NCBI GenBank assembly: GCA_903877385.1
Contig: CAIRDP010000061.1
Span: 127,960 to 191,959, forward strand
Source of the DNA: an uncultured Bacteroidales bacterium
Lineage (GTDB): Bacteria; Bacteroidota; Bacteroidia; Bacteroidales; FEN-979
Reading direction: 5' to 3'
Length of the DNA stretch: 64,000 nucleotides
Under the pieces are notes generated by a model, which had not been told where the DNA came from, searched no databases, and was given only the letters and a program-made list of their open reading frames with translations. Below are positions 17,611 through 26,864 of the stretch, piece by piece. A program made the translations under genes and the position numbers. The stretch's first letter is position 1, and each line of letters begins with the position of its first letter.

Positions 17611-18339
17611 ATGCTGACATTCCTAACCGGGTTTATTGCCAGTATAGCCCATGTGGTCACCGGCCCCGATCATCTTGCAGCGGTCACGCCCCTGGCCATC
17701 AACAGCCGTAAAAAGTCATGGATGATCGGCTTTTCCTGGGGACTCGGTCATACTATAGGGATGCTGATGATTGGCTTATTGTTTATTCTTTTTAAACAAT
17801 ACCTTCCCATAGCAGTAATTTCAAAACACAGCGATACGGTGATCGGGATATTGCTCATAGGGATAGGAATCTGGGCCATTCTCAGGGCATACCTGCATCA
17901 TTCGCACGGGAACCGTCCCCATTCGCATTTCCATACACGACCCTTTTTATATGCCCATATCCACAAACACACCCATTCGGCAAGCGCTGATGATACCGAG
18001 GTACATGCCGATGATCACGAACATATGCATACGGGTACTGTAAGGCAAAATGCTTTTACAGCTCTTTTTATCGGGATCATCCATGGATTCGCGGGCTTCA
18101 GCCATTTGTTCGCCCTGCTGCCTTCGCTGGCCCTGCCAAGCCTGCTGGCTTCGGTAATTTATATTACTGCCTTTGCCACCGGGACGATTTTAACCATGAT
18201 TTTATTCGCCTTTATTCTTGGAGTGGTTGCTTTCAGGGCTGTCGTAAAAGACAAACAGGTGTTTCTGAAGTGGTTTACGTTTACAGGAGGGTTCCTGGCA
18301 ATTTGCGTAGGGATTTTATGGATTATCCATCCGTTCTGA
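17611..18339 (+). CDS. HupE/UreH-like membrane protein, probable nickel transporter
   Basis: This 242-residue membrane protein has about six hydrophobic segments. Its first helix contains HVVTGPDHLAAVTPLA, a signature of the UreH/SafE and nickel-permease-like superfamily; a second motif is FSWGLGHTIGM. A long loop (about residues 93-145) is very rich in His and Asp, as in metal transporters. Its place beside hypF and a nickel enzyme suggests it supplies nickel. It could instead belong to the broader sulfite-exporter TauE/SafE-like group, which the sequence alone does not exclude. It ends at a bidirectional terminator. Confidence 0.8.
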   Translation: MLTFLTGFIASIAHVVTGPDHLAAVTPLAINSRKKSWMIGFSWGLGHTIGMLMIGLLFILFKQYLPIAVISKHSDTVIGILLIGIGIWAILRAYLHHSHGNRPHSHFHTRPFLYAHIHKHTHSASADDTEVHADDHEHMHTGTVRQNAFTALFIGIIHGFAGFSHLFALLPSLALPSLLASVIYITAFATGTILTMILFAFILGVVAFRAVVKDKQVFLKWFTFTGGFLAICVGILWIIHPF

Positions 18340-18380
18340 TTCCAGACCCGGTCAAATTTTTCGGTCAGGTATGAAACGTC

Positions 18381-18411
18381 AAAGGGAGGCTGCACCATGC
18401 AACCTCCCTTT
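18381..18411. terminator. Bidirectional terminator between convergent genes
   Basis: The arms AAAGGGAGG and CCTCCCTTT plus inner TGC/GCA pairs form a 13-bp stem (one C-A mismatch on the + RNA, a U-G wobble on the - RNA) around a CACCAT-type loop. It lies between the transporter-like gene (+) and the giant T9SS gene (-). Confidence 0.8.
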
Positions 18412-18443
18412 GTCGTTTTGATCAGATGGTGGGTTTGAAGATC

Positions 18444-21400
18444 TTATTTGTTAATAAAGACCTTCCTCACAACCTGGGTCTGGTCATTGGCAAAGACCAG
18501 GGTGTACATGCCTCCCGGCAGGTTCCTCAGGTCGATGTTCTCTTCGTGTTTGCCCAGGACCTTGAAATCTTTGGTCCTGTAGACCATCTCTCCAAGTGTG
18601 TTGTAGATCAGGATATGGTAGGTGTCGGCATACTTTGAATTTACCGATGCGGTGAACAAGCCGTTGTTGGGAACAGGGTAAACCACAAAACTGACATTGT
18701 CCTTGTTGTCGACTCCCGTACTTCCTACCGTGATGTAATCTGAAGTATCTGAAGGACAAACGCCGTTACCAGCAATGATGAAGTAGGTCCCCATGGATGG
18801 AATAACCAGGGTCTGCCCGTTGGCTCCCTCAATAGGCTGGCCATCGAGGTACCATTGGTTGCCTTCGCTCAGGCTGCTCGTGAGGATATCCCCGATACCT
18901 ATCGGGCGGTTGATGATGATGATGATGATCGGCTTGGGTGTGGGATGAAGTATGTTAACATAGTACTGGGATGATGCGCCATTCCCGCAGGCGTTTGTGC
19001 CGTTGACCGTGAAGTCCCCGCTCTGTGCTATAGGGGTAAAGGTCACCGTGATGGTCCTGGTGTTTGCACCGGAGGTGATCACCACCCCCTGAGGAACTGT
19101 CCAAACATACCCTGTTGCGTTGGCGATAGAGCCTACTGAATACACAACCCCGCTGGTTCCGCGGCATACGCTGGACAGGCCGGAGATTGCTCCTGCCGTT
19201 GCAGGGAGCGGGTTGACCGTTACCTGCAATGGAGGGGAGGTGCTTCCGTTACCGCAAAGGTTGTTCCCGTTCACGGTAATACTTCCCGAAACGGCATTTG
19301 CTGCATAATTCACCGTTATACTGTTGGTGCCTGTACCGCTTGCAATAGATGCACCCGATGGAAGAGTCCAGTTATAGTAAGTGGCATTGGGTATCGGCGC
19401 AACAAAATAGGCTGCTCCCTGGGTGCCTGCACACAAGGTGGCTGTTCCCGTGATAGTCCCCGCAGGCCCTGGCAAAGACGATACGGTCACATTGAGAACA
19501 GTAGGGATGGAAGCGCAGCCGGCAGCATTGGTGTAACTGACAGCAACCCATTGAGCGCCCGGAGTAACCCAGGAAATGTCAGCCGAGGCAGTCCCCTGTC
19601 CGCCTGAAATTGAACCTCCTGATGAAACAGTCCAGGTGTAATTGCTGTTGCCACTCTCGGTGGTATAAGTAGTCCACCCTGCACCGGGGCAAATCCCGCT
19701 GCTCTGGCCCGAGATGGTCGGAACCGGCATGGCACTCACTGTCACATTGATGGTAGTGGGTGTGGAAGCTGTACAACCGGATGCACTGGTGTAGTTTACA
19801 CTGACCGTATTGGCGCCAACCGTATTCCAGGTTACCGTTACGAAGCTGCTGGTTGCAGTTCCCCCGGCCGTGATCGTACCGCCTGCCGAGACAGTCCATA
19901 CATAATTGAACATGCCCGTTTCGGTGGTGTACACATTTCCCGTGGAATTAAGACAAGCCGTCGGAGGGCCTGAGATGCCGGGTACAGGAATCGGGTTCAC
20001 CACTACATTGAAGATAGATGGAGAAGTTGCAGTGCAGCCCCCGGTATTGGTATAGTTTACAAAAACCGTTTGTGCCCCGGCCGTATTCCAGCTCACGGTG
20101 ATAGCACTGGTCCCGGCTCCTGAGGTGATGCTGCCGCCTGCCGAAACACTCCAGGTATATCCTGTCATGCCTGCCTGGGTGGAGTAAACATTGCCGGTGG
20201 AACCCGAACAGCTTGTTGCAGACCCCGTAATCACGGGCACAGGAAGTGCATTCACTGTTACATTGTAAGTTGTGGGAGCCGCTGCTGAACATCCGTTGCC
20301 GTTGGTATAGTTCACGCTGATGGACTGAGCCCCAGAGGAGGTCCAGGTTACCGTTGTTGTATTGCTTGTTGCAGTTCCCCCTGCAGTAATGGTTCCGCCC
20401 ACTATGCTCCAGCTGTAGCCTGTCATCCCAGGCTGTGTAGTATATACATTTCCTGTCGAGGTAGCGCATACTGAAGCTGGTCCGGTGATTGTGGGCACCG
20501 GCAAGGCATTGACCGTTACAGGATATGTTGTTGCTGATGCTGCAGTACAGCCGCTTAATGTGGTGTAATTCACACTGACGCTTTGGGTGCCTGCTGTATT
20601 CCAGGTCACGGTTGCTGTGTTGCTGCTTGCAGTGCCTCCTGCTGTGATCGTGCCTCCTGCCGAGACAGACCAGACATAGTTAGTAATTCCCTGAAAGGAA
20701 TCGGTGGTATACACATTCCCTGAAGTTGTTGCACATACCGGGGTTGGCCCTAACAGATTTGGAGTTGGTAAGGCATTGACACTAACAGGGTAAACTGTTG
20801 CTGTTGACGCGTTACAGCCGTTGGCATTGGTGTAATTCACACTTATCGACTGCGTTCCGACCGAAGTCCAGGTCACGGTAGCTGTATTGCTTGTTGCAGT
20901 TCCACCGGCCGTGATAGTTCCGCCCACAATGCTCCAGGTATAACCTGTCATACCGGTTTCGGTGGTATAAACATTGCCAGTGGAATTATTGCAAACCGAC
21001 ACAGGACCTGAGACTGTAGGTAACGGTAAGGCTTTAACCGTAACAGGATATACCGTAGGCGAAGCAGCTGTACAGCCGTTGGCATTGGTATAGTTTATGC
21101 TGACAGTTTGTGCACCGGCAGTGTTCCAGGTCACAGTAACTGAATTACTCGTTGTTGTTCCCCCTGCTGTGATCGTTCCCCCTGCTGAAACTATCCAGTT
21201 GTTTGCCGACATGCTTTGCTCAGTTGTATAAACATTACCCGCAGTCCCCGCACATACTGTTGCCGGACCGGAAAGTGTTGGTATTGGAAGGTTATTAACC
21301 GTAACATTGTAAACAGAGGGATTTATTGCCGTACACCCGTTTGCATCGGTATAATTGATGCTGACCGATTGTAGCCCTGCTGTATTCCAGGTAACTGTAA

Positions 21401-24317
21401 TTACATTTGTACCGTTACCTGCCGTGATTGTGCCGCCTGCCGAAATACTCCAGGTGTAGGCCGTCATTCCTTGCTCGGTTGAATAGACGTTACCTGTGGA
21501 ATTTACACAAACAGGCGAAGGGCCGGAAATTGAAGGTACAGGAAGTTGATTGACTGTAACTGTTGCATCTGTGGAGTTATCAGGAAGACAAACCCCGCTC
21601 TGCACGACTACCCTGTATTTTGTTGTAACAGTAAGGTTGGTTGCGGTCATGCTTGTATTCGTGCTGGAAATATCTGTGGAAGTCGACCAGTCATCTGTTG
21701 ATTTCTGCCATTTTTTAATAATACCCGTGTAACCTGAAAGACTTAGTACAGTATTATTGGTTCCTGAACAGACGGAGGCGCTCCCTGCAACACTGCCTCC
21801 TGCTGAAGCCGGATCAACTGTCATTTTAACGACATTGGATTCGACTGCGCCTGACCAGTCGCTTGAGCAATCAACCCTCGCAAGGCGTTTATACCATGTA
21901 TTAACCGTGAGACCTGACGGAGGTTGGTAAGCAGCGGCATTGCTGTTCAAAATATCTGTAAAACCGCTGCTGCCGCTGGTGGTGGATTGCTGCCATTTGT
22001 ATTCAAGGTTTCCGGTGTAACCTGATGCACCGCTTGTACTTGTTAACAGTACCGGGTCTAAAGTGCCGCAGCCGCTTTGATCTGATGCAATTATACCCCC
22101 ATCAGTTGGGTTGATACAGTTATCAAGAACAGTGAACAGGGCGTAATAGGGAGAGGCGGCAGAAGGAGTTAAGTCGTAAAGATCTGTATAGGTGTTTGTT
22201 GCAGGATCGAAGTCGAAGATAACCCCATCATAATTGGAACCTCCTGAATTAGTCATCCCGTAAAGCTTTCCCCCGCTTAGGGTTAAAGTCCCGTAAGGGC
22301 GGTTGCCCCCGGTAACCTGCATGCTGTAAACCGTTGTTAGAATGTTATTAGCAGGGTCCCATTTAATAATGGCCCCATAACCATTTGCACCGCCAGAACC
22401 GGTCAGCCCATAAAGTGCTCCGCCACATACTGTCAAAGAGCCGCATGGATTGTACCCAGTACTCGGACTCAGGTCGTACTGATTTGTAATTGTATTGCTT
22501 GAAGGATCCCATTCGAAAACAGTCCCGAGTCCATTAGCCCCTCCATAATAAGTCATCCCATAAAATTTTCCCCCGTTCTGGGTTAAAGCACCATATGCAC
22601 TATATCCTGTGCTTCCTGAAAAGTCGAATTTTTTTGTAAATACGTTTGTGGCAGGGTCCCATTCAAAAATGTCACCGAACCCATTTCCTCCTCCCTGGTA
22701 CATCATCCCGTAAAACTTCCCTCCATATAGCGTTAAAGAACCAAATGGGTTATACCCGGTAGTTGAACCAAGGTTGACCTTGTCGGTGTATGTATTTGTT
22801 GCCGGATCCCATTCAAAAATCACCCCCCCGTTATTTGTCCCGCCATAAGCAGTCGTACCATATAATTTTCCCGAGTATGCGGCTAAATTGCAACGGGAAT
22901 TAATACCCGTGGCCTGAGCCATGTCGAACCTTTTTGTAAAAGTACTGGTGGCCGGGTCCCACTGGAAAATGACCCCATTGTTATTGCCCCCTCCATTATA
23001 AGTCACACCGTAAAACTTTCCCCCGAAAAGGGTTAAACCGGAATATGGTCTGCTCCCGGAGTTAATATTCAGGTCAATCTTTTTTGTATAGGCATTTGTC
23101 GGAAGGTCCCACTGGAAAATGACCCCGTTATCCATAGAACCCCCGCGCTGAGTCATACCGTAAAAAGTACCATTAGCCAGGGATAAAGAACTATAGGGAG
23201 AGGCCCCACTGGTTGAAGCCATATCGATCTTTTTAACGTACACATTGGTAGACGGGTCCCATTCAAATATAACACCCACATCGTTTTGCCCTCCGCCGGT
23301 AGTCATACCGTAAAATTTACTGCCATTCAGGAGCAAAGACCCGAATGGATTTCTGCCAATACTCTGAACCAGGTCAACTTTATCTGTGTAGGTATTGGTT
23401 GCCGGATCCCATTCGAAAATGACCCCGCTGTAGTTTGCCCCTCCGCTCTGAGCCATACCGTAAAACTCACCCCCGAAAAAGCTTAATTTTCCATAAGGAT
23501 TAATACCAGTACTGTTACTCATGTCGATCTTCTTAGTATAAGTATTGGTTGCTGGATCCCATTGGAATATAACCCCGCTGTTATTTAATCCTCCACCAAG
23601 GGTCATCCCGTAAAATATTCCTCCATTGAGTGTCAATGTCCCCTGCGGGAAGGCGCCACTGCTCTGGACCAGGTCGATCTTGTCGGTATAGGTGTTTGTA
23701 GCAAGGTCCCATTCAAATATTACCCCTGCATGATTAAGACCCCCCGCATTAGTCATCCCGTAAAACTTCCCCCCGCTTATGGCCAGGGAACCATTGGGAT
23801 AGCTACCTGTATTTGAAGCCAGATCGATTTTATCGGTATACGTGTTTGTAATCGGATCATATTCAAAAATAACGCCATAGTTATATACACCTCCCATATT
23901 AGTCATCCCGTAAAGTTTTCCCCCATACAGTATCATGGAACCACGTGGAAAACTTCCAATATCGGAACTCAGGTCTATTTTCTTTGTATAAATGTTGGTT
24001 GCAGGATCCCATTCAAAAATAACACCGGCATTAGTGGCACCTCCGTTAACCGTCATTCCGTAGAACTTACCATTACCTCCGTCTGTTAATTCAGTGTAAG
24101 TCGGTGTCGCTCCTGGCTGCACGGTTGAAAAAAAGTAGTCGTTAGTTACAGAGCCGGAAGTCTGGTCATAGTGAATAATAGCTCCAAGGGCTTCATTGCC
24201 TCCATAAAGAGTCAGTCCATAGAGCATGGGACCCTGGGCGTAGGTTGTCTGCAGAACACAAATACAATAAAAAGCCATTACAGTCATGGCCATGAAAAAA
24301 CGGGAAATTGCTTTCAT
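18444..24317 (-). CDS. Giant T9SS-secreted protein: 14 N-terminal repeats, Ig/PKD-like array, sorting domain
   Basis: This 1957-residue exported protein has a signal peptide at about 1-28. Residues about 30-740 carry 14 copies of a 48-52-residue repeat with the core GGKFYGMT..GG..N.GVIFEWDP, resembling the repeats called Gloeo_Verruco (GloVer) that are thought to form propeller-like folds. Two Ig-like segments follow, then about ten PKD/Ig-like domains of 80-90 residues with GNVYTTE, SAGGTITAG and VTWNTAG motifs, and a short Ig-like domain. The C-terminus ends in a type A T9SS sorting domain (VYPVPNNG... LPGGMYTLVF... VRKVFINK). It is a cell-surface or released protein, perhaps an adhesin or a glycan-binding protein; the actual ligand is unknown. 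It is monocistronic. Confidence 0.95.
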   Translation of the reverse strand: MKAISRFFMAMTVMAFYCICVLQTTYAQGPMLYGLTLYGGNEALGAIIHYDQTSGSVTNDYFFSTVQPGATPTYTELTDGGNGKFYGMTVNGGATNAGVIFEWDPATNIYTKKIDLSSDIGSFPRGSMILYGGKLYGMTNMGGVYNYGVIFEYDPITNTYTDKIDLASNTGSYPNGSLAISGGKFYGMTNAGGLNHAGVIFEWDLATNTYTDKIDLVQSSGAFPQGTLTLNGGIFYGMTLGGGLNNSGVIFQWDPATNTYTKKIDMSNSTGINPYGKLSFFGGEFYGMAQSGGANYSGVIFEWDPATNTYTDKVDLVQSIGRNPFGSLLLNGSKFYGMTTGGGQNDVGVIFEWDPSTNVYVKKIDMASTSGASPYSSLSLANGTFYGMTQRGGSMDNGVIFQWDLPTNAYTKKIDLNINSGSRPYSGLTLFGGKFYGVTYNGGGNNNGVIFQWDPATSTFTKRFDMAQATGINSRCNLAAYSGKLYGTTAYGGTNNGGVIFEWDPATNTYTDKVNLGSTTGYNPFGSLTLYGGKFYGMMYQGGGNGFGDIFEWDPATNVFTKKFDFSGSTGYSAYGALTQNGGKFYGMTYYGGANGLGTVFEWDPSSNTITNQYDLSPSTGYNPCGSLTVCGGALYGLTGSGGANGYGAIIKWDPANNILTTVYSMQVTGGNRPYGTLTLSGGKLYGMTNSGGSNYDGVIFDFDPATNTYTDLYDLTPSAASPYYALFTVLDNCINPTDGGIIASDQSGCGTLDPVLLTSTSGASGYTGNLEYKWQQSTTSGSSGFTDILNSNAAAYQPPSGLTVNTWYKRLARVDCSSDWSGAVESNVVKMTVDPASAGGSVAGSASVCSGTNNTVLSLSGYTGIIKKWQKSTDDWSTSTDISSTNTSMTATNLTVTTKYRVVVQSGVCLPDNSTDATVTVNQLPVPSISGPSPVCVNSTGNVYSTEQGMTAYTWSISAGGTITAGNGTNVITVTWNTAGLQSVSINYTDANGCTAINPSVYNVTVNNLPIPTLSGPATVCAGTAGNVYTTEQSMSANNWIVSAGGTITAGGTTTSNSVTVTWNTAGAQTVSINYTNANGCTAASPTVYPVTVKALPLPTVSGPVSVCNNSTGNVYTTETGMTGYTWSIVGGTITAGGTATSNTATVTWTSVGTQSISVNYTNANGCNASTATVYPVSVNALPTPNLLGPTPVCATTSGNVYTTDSFQGITNYVWSVSAGGTITAGGTASSNTATVTWNTAGTQSVSVNYTTLSGCTAASATTYPVTVNALPVPTITGPASVCATSTGNVYTTQPGMTGYSWSIVGGTITAGGTATSNTTTVTWTSSGAQSISVNYTNGNGCSAAAPTTYNVTVNALPVPVITGSATSCSGSTGNVYSTQAGMTGYTWSVSAGGSITSGAGTSAITVSWNTAGAQTVFVNYTNTGGCTATSPSIFNVVVNPIPVPGISGPPTACLNSTGNVYTTETGMFNYVWTVSAGGTITAGGTATSSFVTVTWNTVGANTVSVNYTSASGCTASTPTTINVTVSAMPVPTISGQSSGICPGAGWTTYTTESGNSNYTWTVSSGGSISGGQGTASADISWVTPGAQWVAVSYTNAAGCASIPTVLNVTVSSLPGPAGTITGTATLCAGTQGAAYFVAPIPNATYYNWTLPSGASIASGTGTNSITVNYAANAVSGSITVNGNNLCGNGSTSPPLQVTVNPLPATAGAISGLSSVCRGTSGVVYSVGSIANATGYVWTVPQGVVITSGANTRTITVTFTPIAQSGDFTVNGTNACGNGASSQYYVNILHPTPKPIIIIIINRPIGIGDILTSSLSEGNQWYLDGQPIEGANGQTLVIPSMGTYFIIAGNGVCPSDTSDYITVGSTGVDNKDNVSFVVYPVPNNGLFTASVNSKYADTYHILIYNTLGEMVYRTKDFKVLGKHEENIDLRNLPGGMYTLVFANDQTQVVRKVFINK
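18911..18931. repeat. (GAT)n trinucleotide repeat in the giant T9SS gene
   Basis: Consecutive GAT units on the + strand encode a run of isoleucines (residues PIIIIIINRP) just before the last Ig-like domain. Length changes would stay in frame. Confidence 0.8.
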
Positions 24318-24699
24318 AGGATAGTTTTAGCAAAAATTATTATAAGGTTTTAAAGATAATGGTGGAAAATCAGTTCTTGGTTTAGTTAAAGAAAATGATC
24401 TGGTTTTAGAGGAATTCAGTAAATGCAACATAACAATAACCATATACGAAAATGCAAATAACCTGATAAATAATTATCTTGTCAAATTTTCACAGATGAC
24501 TTTACACCATACTGAATAACAATAACATAACATCATTACGGCTTTTCGGAAATGAAATGATAGAGCCGTTTTGAATCTTTCCCGGCACATTTAATCGCCT
24601 CTGCAACGGTATCCGGGACAAGGGTTCTGCCCCGGGTTGAAACAAATCTGTGTAAAATTCAGGAGAGCCGAGATAAATCAGCTTAGGATCAAAATGGGT
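24318..24699. other. 382-bp intergenic region, AT-rich, with GC-rich repeat copy B
   Basis: This lies upstream of the giant T9SS gene and downstream of the FNR-like gene (both -). A -7-like TATCTTTA is at 24351-24358 (-). It also holds the weak palindrome GATAAATAATTATC (24465-24478), TAACAATAAC direct repeats, and the GC-rich dispersed repeat at 24603-24642. No gene was seen. Confidence 0.6.
24603..24642. repeat. GC-rich dispersed intergenic repeat, copy B
   Basis: GCAACGGTATCCGGGACAAG continues with GGTTCTGCCCCGGGTTGAAA. It aligns with copies A (12491) and C (49840) over the GCAAC, CCGGG and CTGCCCCGGGTT blocks and is the most diverged of the three. Confidence 0.55.
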
Positions 24700-25410
24700 T
24701 TAAGCCGATATATTATACTTGCTGATCAGCTGGTTTAATCTTTTCTCATCGAGCAGGGCAATTTTGCTTCCATGATCCCTTCGCTCAATAAGTTTTTCTT
24801 TTTCAAAGTCGGATAACTGCCGAATAATAAGTTCTTCACTGGTGCCGGCTATGGCTGCTACATCTTTCCGGCTCATATAAACATCCAGTTCATCATATTG
24901 ATTTACCCCGAAACTTTTTTTCATGAAAAGCAGGGCTTCGGCCGTTTTTTCCCTCACGTTCATTTGCATCAGGTATTTCAGTCTTTTTTCGGCTATATCC
25001 AGTTCACTTCCAAGATATGTTATAATGTGCATTGAAAGTTGGGAGATATTGCACACCTCCATGAAATCCTTACTCTCGAAAAAACATATACGTGAGTCTT
25101 CCAGTACAACTGTGCTTGTAAGATATGATGTTCTGCCATACCCCCTGAAACAAAGTGATTCGCCTGCATGAACCAATCGAACAATCTGCTGTATCCCATT
25201 GATCCCGGAAGTAAATATTTTCGCTTTGCCTTTTTGGATAAAAAAAAGCCCGAGAATCGGGTTCCCTTCATGAATAATATATTCCCCTTGAATAAAATCC
25301 TTTTGTTCAACTTTCGAATCAAGTAAATTCTGGTCGATAGATGAACCATACTGCTTAAAGAAGCATGAATTATTCTGGCATTGATTGCAGGAAATCAGCT
25401 TTTGCCCCAT
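24700..25410 (-). CDS. Crp/Fnr family regulator with N-terminal Cys cluster
   Basis: This 236-residue protein has a cyclic-nucleotide-binding-like beta-roll (about 25-140), a dimer helix and a C-terminal winged helix. The recognition region is around SRKDVAAIAGTSEELIIRQL. The N-terminus has C8-x2-C11-x4-C16, and further cysteines are C87, C109 and C120. This resembles the FNR arrangement (three clustered N-terminal cysteines plus one central) that holds an O2-labile [4Fe-4S] cluster. A perfect FNR-type palindrome lies 167 bp upstream. Redox or O2 sensing is an inference; many Bacteroidota Crp-like proteins with CxxC motifs are uncharacterised. Confidence 0.92.
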   Translation of the reverse strand: MGQKLISCNQCQNNSCFFKQYGSSIDQNLLDSKVEQKDFIQGEYIIHEGNPILGLFFIQKGKAKIFTSGINGIQQIVRLVHAGESLCFRGYGRTSYLTSTVVLEDSRICFFESKDFMEVCNISQLSMHIITYLGSELDIAEKRLKYLMQMNVREKTAEALLFMKKSFGVNQYDELDVYMSRKDVAAIAGTSEELIIRQLSDFEKEKLIERRDHGSKIALLDEKRLNQLISKYNISA

Positions 25411-25577
25411 AAATATCTGTTTACTTTAAGTACATCGTTCAGGGTTTATTCCCTTGATTAAATTTTGTTATGCAAGGGTAGAAAGATTTCAAACGGTACA
25501 GAAGCTTCACAGCTAGCGATATTCCCTGATTTAAAAGGTAATTTTACCCCGGGAAGGATGTGATAAATGCGCAATTC

Positions 25578-25595
25578 CATTGATACATATCAATG
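25578..25595. promoter_or_regulatory. Perfect FNR-type palindrome CATTGATACATATCAATG
   Basis: The core TTGAT-N4-ATCAA is the exact FNR consensus and is extended to an 18-bp perfect palindrome. TGCGCA boxes flank it at 25568-25573 and 25602-25607, almost symmetrically. It lies in the gap upstream of the FNR-like gene (start 25410, - strand) and 66 bp beyond the oadB stop. Confidence 0.65.
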
Positions 25596-25661
25596 CCCTA
25601 ATGCGCATCCTTGATGCTTAAATGGAAACTAAAGAAATAGTGAAACTCCCCGGGGCTGAAG

Positions 25662-26852
25662 TTAAAGGATAAATGCCAGGAGAAGTCCTGCAGTCACCGC
25701 GCTTCCAATGATCCCCGCAATATTCGGTGCCATGGCATGGCTGATGAGATGGTTGGTCGAATCTTCCTTTTGTCCCATCTCGTGGGCAATACGGGCTGAA
25801 TCGGGAACGGCAGCCACACCGGCGGCTCCAATTAGCGGGTTAATCTGGTTTTCCTTTTTGAGGAAGAGGTTCATCACCTTGGCAAACATGATCCCTCCTG
25901 CAGTGGCGACCATGAACGACATTGCACCCAGCATGAAGATCAGTATGGATTCCCATTTCAGGAAGACATCCGCCTGGGTTGAGGCTCCCACGGTAATGCC
26001 GATAAGTATGACCACGATATCAATCAACACTGTTGAGACCGTTCCTGCAAGTTGTTTGGTGAGGCCCGATTCCTTTAAAATATTCCCGAAAAAGAACATG
26101 CCCAAAAGTGGCAGGGCGGCAGGTGCTACGAACGTGGTAAGAAGGAGAAACACCAGGGGAAAAGCGATCTTTTCATTCCTGCTTACCGTGCGCTGGGGTT
26201 TCATCCTGATGAGCCTTTCCTTCCTGGTCGTAAGTAATTTCATTATAGGTGGCTGGATTACCGGCACCAGGGCCATATACAGGTAGGCTGCAATTGCAAC
26301 AGGACCAATCAATCCCTGTACTTTTGCAGCTTCAGGAAGGTTCCCCAGTCCGGCAGCAAGCTGGGAAGTGAGAAATATGGCCGTATTCCCGTCAGCTCCG
26401 CCGATGATGGCAATTGAGGCCGAATGCGCAACAGGGAATCCCAGTATGATGGCTCCGAGAAAAGTCACAAGTATACCAACCTGTGCTGCAGCCCCAAGTA
26501 TGATCAGCTTGGGATTTGCGATCATTGGTGAAAGGTCGACCATTGCGCCAAGACCGAGAAAGATAAGGGCCGGGTAGATACCCTTCAGCACACCAAAAAA
26601 CAAATAGTGAAGTATGCTGCCTTCGGCATATATCCCCAGGGGATACGGAGTGCTGTGCATAAAAGGTATGTTGCCGATCACTATGCCGAGGGCAAGGGGG
26701 ATAAGCAGTATGGGCTTCAGGTTGAATTTGATGGAAAGGACGATCAGGGCCAGCCCCACAAAGATCATGATGCCATTGTCCCAGTAAAGGTTTGAGAAAC
26801 CTGTATCGGCCCAGATGCCCTGAAACATATTGTTAATAAGGAGGAGTTTCAT
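25662..26852 (-). CDS. oadB: Na+-translocating decarboxylase beta subunit (OadB/GcdB family)
   Basis: This 396-residue membrane protein decarboxylates the carboxybiotin carried by the biotin protein and couples this to Na+ export. It has about nine hydrophobic segments. It also carries the family hallmarks NGIMIF near the N-terminus, LGAMVDLSPMIANP, and SIAIIGGADGNTAIFLTSQLA with D154, the proposed Na+-binding aspartate. It is the last gene of an mmdA-oadG-biotin carrier-oadB operon with gaps of 12-21 bp. The family is shared by oxaloacetate, methylmalonyl-CoA and glutaconyl-CoA decarboxylases, so the substrate is set by the partner subunit. Confidence 0.95.
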   Translation of the reverse strand: MKLLLINNMFQGIWADTGFSNLYWDNGIMIFVGLALIVLSIKFNLKPILLIPLALGIVIGNIPFMHSTPYPLGIYAEGSILHYLFFGVLKGIYPALIFLGLGAMVDLSPMIANPKLIILGAAAQVGILVTFLGAIILGFPVAHSASIAIIGGADGNTAIFLTSQLAAGLGNLPEAAKVQGLIGPVAIAAYLYMALVPVIQPPIMKLLTTRKERLIRMKPQRTVSRNEKIAFPLVFLLLTTFVAPAALPLLGMFFFGNILKESGLTKQLAGTVSTVLIDIVVILIGITVGASTQADVFLKWESILIFMLGAMSFMVATAGGIMFAKVMNLFLKKENQINPLIGAAGVAAVPDSARIAHEMGQKEDSTNHLISHAMAPNIAGIIGSAVTAGLLLAFIL

Positions 26853-26864
26853 ATCTGGTTGCCT

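Noticed and set aside
19948..20469. Second - strand frame of 173 codons inside the giant T9SS gene
   Set aside because: It lies in an alternative frame of the Ig/PKD repeats and only mirrors their periodicity.
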